DNA of 64,000 nt from Thermoanaerobaculia bacterium (lineage in GTDB: Bacteria; Acidobacteriota; Thermoanaerobaculia; Multivoradales; JAHZIX01). This document shows, one piece after another, positions 1 through 9,332 of the stretch (position 1 is its first letter; each line of letters starts with the position of its first letter). The stretch covers positions 35,174-99,173 of the forward strand of contig JALXFE010000447.1 of the NCBI GenBank assembly GCA_027069135.1, written 5' to 3'. Both the position numbers and the translations under genes were made by a program. The notes below the pieces were generated by a model, which did no database searches, was not told the origin of the DNA, and saw nothing but the letters and a program-made list of their open reading frames with translations.

Positions 1-45
1 GTTCCCCCGGAAGGGGGCGGCGGGCCCAACTACAGCAAGATGTAG

Positions 46-1230
46 TCACGCGGGCCCGAGGAAGCAATCGCCGCTCCCGGTATCGACCAAAATTTGCGCC
101 CCGCCTTCCCCTCGACGGGCACTGACGACTTCGCCGCCGATCTTTTCAAGCAGAGCATCGTCGTAGCGGACCCGAAGCTCGCCGCTTCCGCTGTTCAATT
201 GGATGTCGAACGCCGCGGATTGGGAAGCCTCGATTCGGACGTCGCCGGATCCCGTATCGACGGAGATTCTTTCCGCCTGTTCCAAAGTCGTCTGCAGGAT
301 GACATCCCCGGAGCCCGTATCCGCTTGGAGTTGGACGACCTCTACGCCGAGGATCTGGATTTCACCGGAACCCGTGTCGGCGATCAAGTCGCTCACCGCA
401 CCGTCCTCAATCACGATATCGCCGGAGCCGGTGTCCGCCTTCAGACGGCCCATGGCCACCTTGCGCACGGAGATCTCACCAGAGCCCGTATCCAAGTTGG
501 CGTTCCCGACGAGCTCCGAGATTCGGATATCACCGGAGCCCGTATCGACGAGGGTTTCTCCCCGGACGGTTCCCAGGCTTACATCTCCGGAACCGGTATC
601 GACATTCAGGTCCCCGGAAAAATCGCCCAGATCCACGCTTCCGGAACCTGTATCGACGATGAGCTCGCCCTGGAGGTCACCGCCCTGGACGCGGCCGATG
701 ATATTGCGCACTTTCAACCGGCCATTTCCGGGATAGGTGATCCGAAGATCTGCGTAGAGAGTAGGGGTCCCCGATCCCTTCCTCGAAGAAACCCGCACCC
801 GCTTTCCCCGATACCAGGAGCTGGTGCTGCTCCTACCCCGGGTGTTGTAATGAAATCGCTTGTGGCGCTTCACAGGGTAGGTCAGGGACCATTCTTCCCG
901 CCCCTTACGGTCCCGACCCTCTTCCCACTTCATTTCTGCTAAGAGCTCGCGGGTTTCCGCTTCATCCCGACCCTTCGCATGGACGACGGCCTCGACCACG
1001 ATCTCGTCTCCGCTACCGGCGATAAGCTCGACGGCACCGGCCAGGTTGGCGAGGCGAATCTCCTCTCCGGCGATATCCGGGAACGTCTGCGTGAATGTCC
1101 GCTCTTCGGTCTCCACGTCGGCGAAAGCCATGTCCGCGCTGCAGCCCACCAGGGCCAAAGACGACAGAATGAAGCAGGCGCTGAGGATCCTCGAGAGGGC
1201 TCGCCCGGTGATGCGGTGGTGTCGATGCAT
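46..1230 (-). CDS. DUF4097-type repeat lipoprotein
   Basis: A 394-residue secreted lipoprotein of unknown function. Residues 1-30 form a signal peptide ending in a lipobox (LVGC). The C-terminal two thirds is a ladder of about ten short repeats each carrying the motif DTGSG, spaced roughly 20 residues, as in the DUF4097 / putative adhesin beta-helix family. The start at 1230 is chosen because GGAGGAG lies 6 bases upstream; the open frame runs further upstream but has no signal peptide there. It is divergent from the S9 peptidase gene with 111 bases between. Family assignment is confident. A role such as envelope binding or anchoring an anti-sigma-like system is not shown by the sequence. Confidence 0.8.
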   Translation of the reverse strand: MHRHHRITGRALSRILSACFILSSLALVGCSADMAFADVETEERTFTQTFPDIAGEEIRLANLAGAVELIAGSGDEIVVEAVVHAKGRDEAETRELLAEMKWEEGRDRKGREEWSLTYPVKRHKRFHYNTRGRSSTSSWYRGKRVRVSSRKGSGTPTLYADLRITYPGNGRLKVRNIIGRVQGGDLQGELIVDTGSGSVDLGDFSGDLNVDTGSGDVSLGTVRGETLVDTGSGDIRISELVGNANLDTGSGEISVRKVAMGRLKADTGSGDIVIEDGAVSDLIADTGSGEIQILGVEVVQLQADTGSGDVILQTTLEQAERISVDTGSGDVRIEASQSAAFDIQLNSGSGELRVRYDDALLEKIGGEVVSARRGEGGAQILVDTGSGDCFLGPA

Positions 1231-1341
1231 GATTTTCTCCTCCAGGTTGGGGCGCTCTTCCGCCAAAAGCCTACGGGGACCCCGGTGGAATTGTTTCCTA
1301 TCCTCCGGGTAAACTCTGATCCCAATCTCACGGAGGATTCT

Positions 1342-3537
1342 ATGACAAGATCTCGCGGTAGCTTCTGCTGCCTTTTTCTCCTGACCTTCGCTCTGATGAC
1401 TACCGCATCTGCTTCCGGAGAATCTCCGGTACCCCCCTTTGACGAGATCTTTCGGCCAGAGACACCAGCGCGGTCGCCTCGCCAGCTGAGCTGGAGCCCG
1501 GATGCTCGCCTCCTGGCGTATCTCTTCAAAGACGCCACCGGCGATGCGCTTTGGACGCAAGAGGCTTTAGGTGGCAAAGCCGTGGCCCGGCTGCGCCTCG
1601 GTGAAGAGGAGGCGCTCGAGTCCCTGGACAAGGTTCGTTGGGCACCGGATAGTGGCAGCATGATTCTGGTCTCCGACGGAGATCTCTACCTCTACACCCT
1701 GGACTCCGACACCTTGGAACGGCTCACCGAGACGGAAGCCGAAGAAGAGGACCCGAAGCTCTCTCCCGACGGCCTCCGGCTTGCGTTCGTACGCCAGGGG
1801 AACCTATGGGTGCGAGATCTCGCCAGCAAATCCGAACGGCCTCTGACGACAGACGGCGACGACGTCGAGATCCTCAACGGCAAGACGGATTGGGTGTATT
1901 GGGAAGAGCTCTGGGGCCGAGATTCCACCGGCTTCTGGTGGAGCCCGGACAGCAAGAGGATCGCCTACTATCGATTCGAGGAGGCTGCGGTCGAATCCTA
2001 CGCGCTCTTGAATTCCCTTCCGGTCTACCCGGAAGTCGAGTGGCAGAAACACCCCAAGGCCGGAACCGTGAACCCGACGGTTCGAGTCGGCGTCATCTCA
2101 GCTAGCGGGGGCGAAACCCATTGGCTGCCGGTCGGGCCGACCGGTGGCAACGAGAGACCCGAAGAGTGGTACCTCCCTCGGGTCCACTGGACTCCGGATG
2201 GAGCCGTCGCCGTGGAACGCCTGAGCCGGGAGCAAGACGTGCTCGAGCTCATCCGTTGCGAGGCTCTGGGCGATGATCCCTGCAGACTCCTGGTGCGGGA
2301 GAGCTCTCCGACCTGGGTGAATGTGGAGAGCAACACCACCTTCCTCGACGACGGCAGCTTTCTTTGGAGCTCGGAGCGCAGCGGCTGGAGAGAGCTCTAT
2401 CTCTACGACCGCTCCGGTACCTTGCTACGCCAGGTGAGCCAGGGATCCGGCCATGTGACGGGCCTCGACGCCGTCCTCGAGGCCTCCGGAGAGATCATCT
2501 ACAGCCGGCATCAGGAGGGCTTTCTCGGTGCCAAGGACCGCGAGGTGCGGCGCTCCAGCCTGGATGGGAAGAAACACCAGATTCTGACTTCCGGGGCGGG
2601 TTGGCATCGGGCCAAAGCCGCTTCCGACGGAACCTGGGTTCATAGCTGGAGCGATGCCAACCATCGAGGGTTTCGGATCCTGAGAAACGCCCAGGGCAAA
2701 GAGATCACCCGCCTTCCCTACGAGCCCGCGACCGGCTTCGATCCCGAGGATCTCCCCAAGTGGAAATTCTTCACGATCCCGGGACCGGAGGGTACCGAGT
2801 TACCGGCGCGCCTCCTCGAACCGGCAGGCTTCGACCCGTCCAAGAAATATCCGGCGGTGATCTACCACTACGGTGGCCCGGAATCCCAGGTGGTGAACAA
2901 TAGCTGGGGAGGACGCCGGCGTTTCTTGTGGCATAAGTGGATGGCGCAGCGGGGCTATTTCGTCCTCATGGTCGACAATCAGCTCTCAAACTTCTTTGGC
3001 AAGAAGGGTGCAGATCGGGTCCACCGCCGCTTCGGTCCCCACAACCTGGCGGCCCAATTGGCGGGCGTTGAGTACTTGAATAGCCTGGGGAGCGTCGACA
3101 TGGAACGCCTGGGGCTTTGGGGTTGGTCCGGCGGGGGGCACAACACGCTCTACTGCCTTCTCAACAAGCCCGGGGTCTGGAAGGCCGGAGTTGCCGGAGC
3201 GCCGGTCACCGATTGGCATTTCTACGACACGATCTGGACCGAGCGCTACCTCGATCATCCGGCGACCAACGAAGAGGGGTATCGGCAATCCTCCGCCGTC
3301 ACCCACGCCAAGAATCTGAAAGACAAGCTCCTCATCGTTCATGGAACCGGCGACGACAACGTCCACCCCCAGAATACGCTGGCCTTGATCAAGCTGTGGA
3401 TCGACGAGGGTATCCCCTTCGAGGATGCCATCTACCCACGGCAAAAGCACGGCTTCAAGAAAAATGAATACGCCCATTTCCTCCAAAGAATGACGGAGTT
3501 CTTCGATCGGAACCTGCCTGTGGCTGACGGGGAGTAG
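1342..3537 (+). CDS. Secreted S9B (dipeptidyl peptidase IV-like) serine peptidase
   Basis: A 731-residue exported peptidase. Residues 1-25 are a signal peptide, followed by a beta-propeller (about 30-450) and an alpha/beta-hydrolase domain. The nucleophile is Ser596 in GWSGGG, with Asp672 in GTGDDNVH and His703 in KHGF completing the triad. A DWVYWEE motif in the propeller matches the paired Glu that fixes the substrate amino terminus in DPP4 enzymes, so dipeptide release (often X-Pro) is inferred. CGGAGG sits 5 bases before the ATG. GWSGGG differs from the common GWSYGG. The last 50 bases of the gene are repeated twice more downstream (see the repeat entry). Confidence 0.9.
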   Translation: MTRSRGSFCCLFLLTFALMTTASASGESPVPPFDEIFRPETPARSPRQLSWSPDARLLAYLFKDATGDALWTQEALGGKAVARLRLGEEEALESLDKVRWAPDSGSMILVSDGDLYLYTLDSDTLERLTETEAEEEDPKLSPDGLRLAFVRQGNLWVRDLASKSERPLTTDGDDVEILNGKTDWVYWEELWGRDSTGFWWSPDSKRIAYYRFEEAAVESYALLNSLPVYPEVEWQKHPKAGTVNPTVRVGVISASGGETHWLPVGPTGGNERPEEWYLPRVHWTPDGAVAVERLSREQDVLELIRCEALGDDPCRLLVRESSPTWVNVESNTTFLDDGSFLWSSERSGWRELYLYDRSGTLLRQVSQGSGHVTGLDAVLEASGEIIYSRHQEGFLGAKDREVRRSSLDGKKHQILTSGAGWHRAKAASDGTWVHSWSDANHRGFRILRNAQGKEITRLPYEPATGFDPEDLPKWKFFTIPGPEGTELPARLLEPAGFDPSKKYPAVIYHYGGPESQVVNNSWGGRRRFLWHKWMAQRGYFVLMVDNQLSNFFGKKGADRVHRRFGPHNLAAQLAGVEYLNSLGSVDMERLGLWGWSGGGHNTLYCLLNKPGVWKAGVAGAPVTDWHFYDTIWTERYLDHPATNEEGYRQSSAVTHAKNLKDKLLIVHGTGDDNVHPQNTLALIKLWIDEGIPFEDAIYPRQKHGFKKNEYAHFLQRMTEFFDRNLPVADGE

Positions 3538-3922
3538 GAGTAGGAGTAGGAGTAGGAGCCGGCCCCCTCGAATGGCCCCAACGGCCGCCTTCAGGCGGGC
3601 TCGAAACCAGCCCGGGCATTCATGCCCGGGTTCCCCACAAAGAATGACGGAGTTCTTCGATCGGAACCTGCCTGTGGCCGACGGGGAGTAGGAGTAGGAG
3701 CCGGCCCCATCGAATGGCCCCAACGGCCGCCTTCAGGCGGGCTCGAAACCAGCCCGGGCATTCATGCCCGGGTTCCCCACAAAGAATGACGGAGTTCTTC
3801 GATCGGAACCTGGCTGTGGCTGACGGGGAGTAGGAATAGGAGCCGGCCCGGTGGAATGGCCCCAACGGCCGCCTTCAGGCGGGCTCGAAACCAGCCCGGG
3901 CATTCATGCCCGGGTTCCCGAT
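3484..3922. repeat. Three tandem units of gene tail plus double-hairpin element
   Basis: Three units start at 3484, 3638 and 3780 (periods 154 and 142; the first has two extra copies of the hexamer ggagta). Each contains the last ~50 bases of the S9 peptidase gene, a ggagta microrepeat, and a two-hairpin element. Read on the minus strand, the hairpins are CCCGGGCAT-GA-ATGCCCGGG and CCGCCT-GA-AGGCGG, joined by GCTGGTTTCGAGC. The third copy abuts the CAP gene stop. The hairpins lie between convergent genes and may also stop transcription. Confidence 0.9.
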
Positions 3923-3923
3923 C

Positions 3924-4466
3924 TCAAAAAGGTCTTTGACCGCGGATATTTCCCGGCGGATCGTAGTTGCACACCCAAATTTCGGTAGTTTCCGAACGCA
4001 CCTTCGCGCAACCCAGGCGGCGGGTCGATCTCCAGATCATCTGGCTGAAATGTGCGGCTTTGGGCCACCAATCGCCGCGTTTGGGATCGTAGAGATCCCC
4101 CTCGGTGCCCCACGCATCCACCACCTCGGCAACGGATGCTTGCCCGCCTTGGAGGGCGTAGAGATTCTCTCCGTAGGGATTCTTCGGGCGATGCCGAAGC
4201 CGGAGGCCTCGGGGGACGAGCTCTCGAGCCCACTCCTCGGCGAAGGTAGCTAATTCTTCTGACCAGACGAGATCGGGAGTGCCATATCTGTGACGCCAAC
4301 GGTTGTGGGCCGTGAGTATCTCCTCGGCAAAGGAAGCTCCTTCGATCGAAGAGGGCTCAGAAGCGACAGCTCTCGATGGGGAGCCTCCCCGCTCTCCGGC
4401 GACGAAACACCCGACAAGAGCGCTGATCGAGAGGAGAACCAGGAAATATCTCAGCCGTTGTGCCAC
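3924..4466 (-). CDS. CAP-domain (SCP/PR-1-like) lipoprotein
   Basis: A 180-residue exported protein with a signal peptide and lipobox (ALVGC, Cys20) followed by one CAP domain. Recognisable CAP motifs are HNRWRHRYG, YGENLYA, HFSQMIW and CNYDPPGN; the two His of the CAP cavity are present. CAP proteins bind small ligands or lipids, or act as proteases in a few cases; the substrate here is unknown. The GTG start at 4466 overlaps the end of fabF by 16 bases, so it is probably co-transcribed with the fatty-acid cluster, although nothing in the sequence shows a role in lipid synthesis. Confidence 0.82.
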   Translation of the reverse strand: MAQRLRYFLVLLSISALVGCFVAGERGGSPSRAVASEPSSIEGASFAEEILTAHNRWRHRYGTPDLVWSEELATFAEEWARELVPRGLRLRHRPKNPYGENLYALQGGQASVAEVVDAWGTEGDLYDPKRGDWWPKAAHFSQMIWRSTRRLGCAKVRSETTEIWVCNYDPPGNIRGQRPF

Positions 4467-5719
4467 CGCCGCATGATGACAGCCCCGTTGGTACCGCCAA
4501 AGCCAAAAGAATTGGTCAATCCGACTTCCAGCTTCGCGGGTCGGGTCTTGTTCGGGACGAAATCCAGATCGCAGCCTTCGTCCGGCTCGTCCAGATTGAG
4601 GGTCGCCGGCAAAATCTGGTCCTGGAGGGCCAGGGCGAGCACACCGCTTTCGAAGCCTCCCGCAGCCCCGAGGAGATGACCGGTGGAGCTCTTGGTGGAG
4701 GACACCGCCAAGCGATAGGCATGATCACCGAAGATCCGTTTGATCGCTTTCACCTCCGCTAAATCCCCGAGCGAGGTCGAGGTGCCGTGGGCGTTGATGT
4801 AATCCACCTCTTCGGGCTCGAGGTCCGCGTCATTCATGGCGGCGATCATCACGCGCCCCGCTCCGTCGCCCTCGGGATGGGGAGCTGAGATGTGGTAGGC
4901 ATCGGCGCTCATGCCGTAGCCGATGATTTCGGCGTGGATCCGTGCTCCCCGGTCGAGAGCCCCCTCCAGATCCTCCAAGACCAGGACTCCGGCCCCTTCG
5001 GAGACCACGAAGCCGTCGCGGTTCTTGTCCCAAGGTCGAGAGGAGCTCTCCGGATCGTCGTTGCGAGTCGACAGGGCCTTCATGGCGCAGAAGCCACCGA
5101 GCCCCAACTCCGAGATGTGCCCTTCGGTCCCCCCGGCGAGCATCACGTCCGCGTAGCCGTGCTGGATCTGCCGGAAAGCATCCCCCACGGCGTGGAGCCC
5201 GGTCGTACAGGCGGTACAGGGGGTCGAATTGGGCCCCTTGGCTCCATATTTGATGGAGACCTGCCCCGCGGCCATATTGGAAATCATCCCAGGAATGAAG
5301 AACGGCGAAATGCGGCTCGGGCCTCGATCGATGATCAGGCGCATGGTTCGAGCCATCAGAGGCAGGCCGCCGATCCCTGAACCGATGATCACTCCGGTTC
5401 TCTCAGAAATTTCCTCACCGATGGTGAGACGAGCGTCTTCTAGAGCAAAATGAGCCGCACCCAACGCAAAATGGATGAAGCTATCGCCCTTCTTGACGGC
5501 TTTCTTCTCGATGTAGTCGCTGGGGACGAAACCCGTCACCTGGCCGGCGATCTGGCAGGGATAGGTGGAAGCATCGAATCGCAGCTCGCGATCGATGCGG
5601 CTGATCCCCTTCTTCCCGTCTTGCAGAGCTTGCCAGTTCGCGGAGGTGCCGACCCCGAGGGGGGAAATCAACCCCACTCCGGTGACCACGACTCGACGCC
5701 GTTCGATGGTTCTCGCCAA
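4451..5719 (-). CDS. fabF: 3-oxoacyl-ACP synthase II
   Basis: Condenses malonyl-ACP with acyl-ACP in fatty-acid elongation, in the cytoplasm. The 422-residue protein is of family length. The triad is visible: Cys171 in TACTTG, His311 in NAHGTST and His348 in STGHLLGA. The start is TTG at 5719 with GGAGG 9 bases upstream, and the protein then begins with the usual VVVTGVGLISPLG strand. It is the last biosynthetic gene of the cluster, 161 bases after acpP. Confidence 0.95.
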   Translation of the reverse strand: MARTIERRRVVVTGVGLISPLGVGTSANWQALQDGKKGISRIDRELRFDASTYPCQIAGQVTGFVPSDYIEKKAVKKGDSFIHFALGAAHFALEDARLTIGEEISERTGVIIGSGIGGLPLMARTMRLIIDRGPSRISPFFIPGMISNMAAGQVSIKYGAKGPNSTPCTACTTGLHAVGDAFRQIQHGYADVMLAGGTEGHISELGLGGFCAMKALSTRNDDPESSSRPWDKNRDGFVVSEGAGVLVLEDLEGALDRGARIHAEIIGYGMSADAYHISAPHPEGDGAGRVMIAAMNDADLEPEEVDYINAHGTSTSLGDLAEVKAIKRIFGDHAYRLAVSSTKSSTGHLLGAAGGFESGVLALALQDQILPATLNLDEPDEGCDLDFVPNKTRPAKLEVGLTNSFGFGGTNGAVIMRRWHNG

Positions 5720-5880
5720 GGCTGAAATCCTCCGCGGACGGAATCATTGAGCTCTAGAGATACGGCGCTCCTTGAAGCCGGGGCGAGCCCGCCAACGCGG
5801 ACTGCCCGGCATCGGATCACCGGACCGACGACTCGCCCCCACCACAGCTCCCGGTCGTCCGCCGAATCCCTAAAACTGAC

Positions 5881-6123
5881 TTAGTTGTCGGCTTTTTGGT
5901 TCTCTTCGATATACCCGACGGCATCCTTGACTCGGCTGATTTTCTCCGCGGCCTCATCCGGGATCTCGATATTGAACTCCTCTTCGAAGGCCATCACCAA
6001 CTCGACGATATCCAGAGAGTCGGCACCCAGGTCGTCGGTAAAACTGGCACCCGAGGTGACTTCGTCCTCGTCCACGCCCAGTTGTTCGACGATAATATTT
6101 TTCACTTTCTCTTCTACAGACAT
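5881..6123 (-). CDS. acpP: Acyl carrier protein
   Basis: An 80-residue acidic protein that carries growing acyl chains on a phosphopantetheine arm. The attachment serine is Ser36 in DLGADSLD. An ATG three codons upstream (6132) is only one base after AGGAGG, so the ATG at 6123 with a ten-base gap is the better start. It sits between fabG and fabF, as is usual for these clusters. Confidence 0.96.
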   Translation of the reverse strand: MSVEEKVKNIIVEQLGVDEDEVTSGASFTDDLGADSLDIVELVMAFEEEFNIEIPDEAAEKISRVKDAVGYIEENQKADN

Positions 6124-6202
6124 GGGTTTCATCCCTCCTGATTCACTCTTCCGACTTCGGTGAGTTTCTGTTGTCCTTGTGCAGGCCTTGAGAGCCCGTC
6201 CA

Positions 6203-6946
6203 TCAAATGTAGAGCCCGCCGGACACATTGAGCACGTGCCCGGTGATATAGCCAGCTTCTTCGCTAGCCAGGAAGACGACCGGTGCCGCAACGTCCGCGA
6301 CAGATCCCAGTCGTTTGAGCACGATGCCCTCAACGAGCGCGTCGCGACTACCCTCAGCGAGCTCTGCGGTCATCGCGGTTTCGATATAACCCGGAGCCAC
6401 CACGTTGACGGTGATGCTCCTGCTCCCCAACTCTCGTGCCAACGACTTGCTGAAACCGATCAGGCCAGCCTTCGTCGCTGCATAATTTGCTTGACCGATG
6501 TTCCCCATCATACCGACAACCGAGGAGATATTGACGATCCGGCCCCACCGCCGCCGCATCATGCCCCGAAGCATCAGCTTCGTCAGGACGAATGCGCCGG
6601 TCAGGTTTGTGTCGAGCACCCGCTGCCAATCTTCCAACTTGAGCCGGGCCAGCAAGCTGTCGGCTGTGATACCTGCATTATTGACCAGAATGTCGATGTC
6701 AGCAAAGCCCTCCGGCAAGCTCTTGATACGGGCCGGCAATCCCTCGTGGTCCGCCACGTCCAGACTGAACGCCAGAGCCTCGCCGCCGGCAGAGGTGATG
6801 TCGTCCACCAACGCTGCCAGTTTGTCCTCCGACCGCGCCGCAGCGACGACCTTGGCTCCCCGAGAAGCCAGCTGCCGAGCGATCTCCGCGCCGATCCCTT
6901 GGGAGGCACCGGTTACCAAAGCTGTCTTACCGTCCAGTCGAAACAT
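6203..6946 (-). CDS. fabG: 3-oxoacyl-ACP reductase
   Basis: A 247-residue short-chain dehydrogenase that reduces 3-oxoacyl-ACP with NADPH. Rossmann glycine motif TGASQGIG (12-19), NNAG (89-92), and catalytic Ser142, Tyr155 and Lys159 in YAATK are all present. The ATG at 6946 is six bases after AAAGGAG; the ATG at 6952 would touch the ribosome site. Its start lies 2 bases after the fabD stop, so the two are probably translationally coupled. Confidence 0.95.
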   Translation of the reverse strand: MFRLDGKTALVTGASQGIGAEIARQLASRGAKVVAAARSEDKLAALVDDITSAGGEALAFSLDVADHEGLPARIKSLPEGFADIDILVNNAGITADSLLARLKLEDWQRVLDTNLTGAFVLTKLMLRGMMRRRWGRIVNISSVVGMMGNIGQANYAATKAGLIGFSKSLARELGSRSITVNVVAPGYIETAMTAELAEGSRDALVEGIVLKRLGSVADVAAPVVFLASEEAGYITGHVLNVSGGLYI

Positions 6947-6948
6947 CG

Positions 6949-7908
6949 TCATCTCCTTTGGCTTGCGTCTTCCGGTGTCGTGAGCCAAGCCTCGAGCCTC
7001 GCCGGATCGGAGAGGCTCAGGCATCGCCTTCCACGGGCGATTCTCCGATTCAAGCCCGTCAGAACCTTCCCCGGGCCGAGCTCGGCAAAGGTCTCCACCC
7101 CGGCTTCCTCGGCCATCCAAGCAATCGATTCCGTCCAACGAACGGCGGAATCTATCTGCCGGGTCACGGCATTCCTCGCGGCATCTCCTTCCCGAACCGG
7201 TCGAGCGTCGACGTTGCTCACCACCGGCACCACCGGATCGAGAAACTCGGTCTTGCGCAGATGCGGCTCGAGGCCTTCCCGGGCCGGGGCCATCAATGAC
7301 GAATGGAACGGGGCCGAGACGGACAAGAGCACCGCCTTGCGCGCCCCCTGCTCCTTGGCCAGCGCAACCGCTCGCTCCACAGCTCCCCGATGTCCGGCGA
7401 GAACCGTCTGCCCCTCGCTATTCAAATTTGCCAGCTCGCAGACCTCGCCCTCAGCCGCCGCTCGAGCGATGCTGGCCACAGCCTCGGTCTCCATCCCCAA
7501 GATCGCTGCCATGGCACCGATGCCGACCGGCACAGCTTCCTGCATGAGCTGCCCCCGCTGGCGCACCAGGCGCAGAGCATCCGAGAAAGACAAAACCTCC
7601 GCCGCCACCAAGGCGGAGTACTCGCCCAGGCTGTGCCCGGCCACCAGATCGGCTTTCTTGCCAGCTTCCGTCACGGCTCGAAGGATCGCGATGGAGGTCG
7701 CCAGCAACGCCGGTTGGGTATTGGCCGTGAGATTCAACTCCTCTTCCGGACCTTCGAAGCAGAGCTGGGTCAAAGACATCCCCAAGGCGTCGTCGGCCTC
7801 CTCGAAGACTCGTCTCGAAGCTTCGCAAGCTTCGGCCCAAGCCTTGCCCATCCCGACCTTCTGGGATCCCTGACCGGGAAACACGAATGCGATCTTAGAA
7901 TTGCTCAT
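6949..7908 (-). CDS. fabD: Malonyl-CoA:ACP transacylase
   Basis: Transfers malonyl from CoA to ACP. The 319-residue protein has FPGQGSQ near the amino end, the nucleophile Ser93 in GHSLGEYSA, and His202 in APFHSSLM. An in-frame GTG directly precedes the ATG at 7908; the GAGG ribosome site is 8 bases before the ATG. It follows plsX by 42 bases, where fabH usually sits in clusters of this type. Confidence 0.95.
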   Translation of the reverse strand: MSNSKIAFVFPGQGSQKVGMGKAWAEACEASRRVFEEADDALGMSLTQLCFEGPEEELNLTANTQPALLATSIAILRAVTEAGKKADLVAGHSLGEYSALVAAEVLSFSDALRLVRQRGQLMQEAVPVGIGAMAAILGMETEAVASIARAAAEGEVCELANLNSEGQTVLAGHRGAVERAVALAKEQGARKAVLLSVSAPFHSSLMAPAREGLEPHLRKTEFLDPVVPVVSNVDARPVREGDAARNAVTRQIDSAVRWTESIAWMAEEAGVETFAELGPGKVLTGLNRRIARGRRCLSLSDPARLEAWLTTPEDASQRR

Positions 7909-7950
7909 CACGAATTCCTCTTAAGAAGCCCCGCTCTGGGTCACCGCACC

Positions 7951-9000
7951 CTAAGGTGCGGAAACCTCCGAGGCTCCCAAGACCCGCTCTTCTTCATTGT
8001 GGAGTTGAGCCACCTTGTCTCGGATCTTGTTGTGCAGGTTCGCCTCTGAAAACTCCTTGGCACGCAGAATAGAGTTCTTGATCGCCGTGGCGCTGGAACG
8101 ACCGTGGGCGACGAAACACCCCCCCTTGAGGCCCAGCAACGGAGCTGCGCCATATTCCTGGTAATCCGTGCGTCGCGCCAAGCTCTCGAAAGCGGGGCGA
8201 GCCAGCAGGGCTCCCAGCTGACGGAGGGGACTTTTCTGGAGCTCCCGGCGCAGGAGAGTCTTCAATAGGTCGGCGACTGCTTCGGCACTCTTGAGCAATA
8301 CGTTGCCGACGAATCCGTCACAGACGATCACGTCCACAGAGCCACTGAAGGCATCCCGGCCCTCGACGTTTCCGACGAAATTCAAACCGGTCTGCTGGAG
8401 GACCCGAAACACCGCCCGCGTCGTCTCTGTCCCCTTGTTGGCTTCCTCCCCGATCGACATCAAACCGATCCGAGGAGAGTGAATACCGTTCACCTCCTGA
8501 GCGTAGAAATGCCCCATCACGGCAAATTCTCGAAGATGTTCCGGCTTGGTATCCACATTGGCGCCTACATCCAGCACCACGGTGCGGCCTCGGGGGTTCG
8601 GAAACTCTGCCGCCAGAGCCGGACGATCGACCCCGTTGATGGTTCCCATGACCAGCTTGGCAGCGATCATGACAGCCCCGGTGTTCCCGGCCGAGACCAT
8701 CGCCTGGGCCCGCCCTTCCTTCACCAAGTCCGCACACACGCGAATCGAGGACTGTTTCTTCTTGCGCAGTGGGGTAGTGGCCGGCTCGTCCATCCCCACG
8801 ACCTCCGGAGCATGAACGATCTCGAGACCCTTGGGGCGCCCACCGAGACGCCGCAGCTCGGACTCGAGGAGCGAAGTCTCCCCTACCAGGAGAATCGATA
8901 GGCCGTGCTCCAGGACAGCTTGCCGTGCACCGTGGACGACCTCCCGGGGGGCATGGTCGCCTCCCATCGCATCCACGGCTACTTGTAGAGTGCTTTCCAC
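7951..9000 (-). CDS. plsX: Phosphate acyltransferase PlsX
   Basis: Makes acyl-phosphate from acyl-ACP, the first step of phospholipid synthesis by the PlsX/PlsY route. The 349-residue protein has VAVDAMGGDHAP at the amino end, SAGNTGA, and VCDGFVGNV, all family signatures. The start is GTG at 9000; a GGAG lies 14 bases upstream, slightly far. Gene order yceD-rpmF-plsX-fabD is conserved in many bacteria, normally with fabH between the last two. Confidence 0.94.
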   Translation of the reverse strand: MESTLQVAVDAMGGDHAPREVVHGARQAVLEHGLSILLVGETSLLESELRRLGGRPKGLEIVHAPEVVGMDEPATTPLRKKKQSSIRVCADLVKEGRAQAMVSAGNTGAVMIAAKLVMGTINGVDRPALAAEFPNPRGRTVVLDVGANVDTKPEHLREFAVMGHFYAQEVNGIHSPRIGLMSIGEEANKGTETTRAVFRVLQQTGLNFVGNVEGRDAFSGSVDVIVCDGFVGNVLLKSAEAVADLLKTLLRRELQKSPLRQLGALLARPAFESLARRTDYQEYGAAPLLGLKGGCFVAHGRSSATAIKNSILRAKEFSEANLHNKIRDKVAQLHNEEERVLGASEVSAP

Positions 9001-9097
9001 AATCGAGAGCTCACTCCGCTAGCCAACTCCAGAAGAATTGCACCAGCGAAGGATTTTCTAAGCGCGAGCCGCAGGGGCTCCGGCGCTGACTCCGGCT

Positions 9098-9283
9098 CTA
9101 GAGAAGAGCCTTGCCTTCAATAACTTCCCGGTCCTTGTACATACCGCATTGCCGGCAGGCGCGGTGGGGTAGTTTTACCTCATGGCAATTCGGGCAAATC
9201 GAAGATGGCGGGGTGCTCAGGGCATCGTGGGCACGGCGCCGGTCCCTCCGGGCTTTGGAATGACGTCGCTTTGGATTGGGCAT
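9098..9283 (-). CDS. rpmF: 50S ribosomal protein L32
   Basis: A 61-residue basic protein with the L32 start MPNPKRRHSKAR and a four-cysteine zinc ribbon (CPNC, then CRQCG). It lies between yceD and plsX, the normal position of rpmF. Confidence 0.96.
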   Translation of the reverse strand: MPNPKRRHSKARRDRRRAHDALSTPPSSICPNCHEVKLPHRACRQCGMYKDREVIEGKALL

Positions 9284-9332
9284 TGGTTTCCCTCAAGTTT
9301 GGACCCGAAGAGCTCGAGCCTCAGGTAAGGAT

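Noticed and set aside
94..942. Long plus-strand open frames opposite the DUF4097 gene
   Set aside because: They are antisense shadows; the DTGSG repeat produces long open frames on both strands. The minus-strand reading has a signal peptide, lipobox and ribosome site.
979..1341. Upstream extension of the S9 peptidase
   Set aside because: It would run antisense through the DUF4097 signal peptide; the ATG at 1342 has CGGAGG and a signal peptide.
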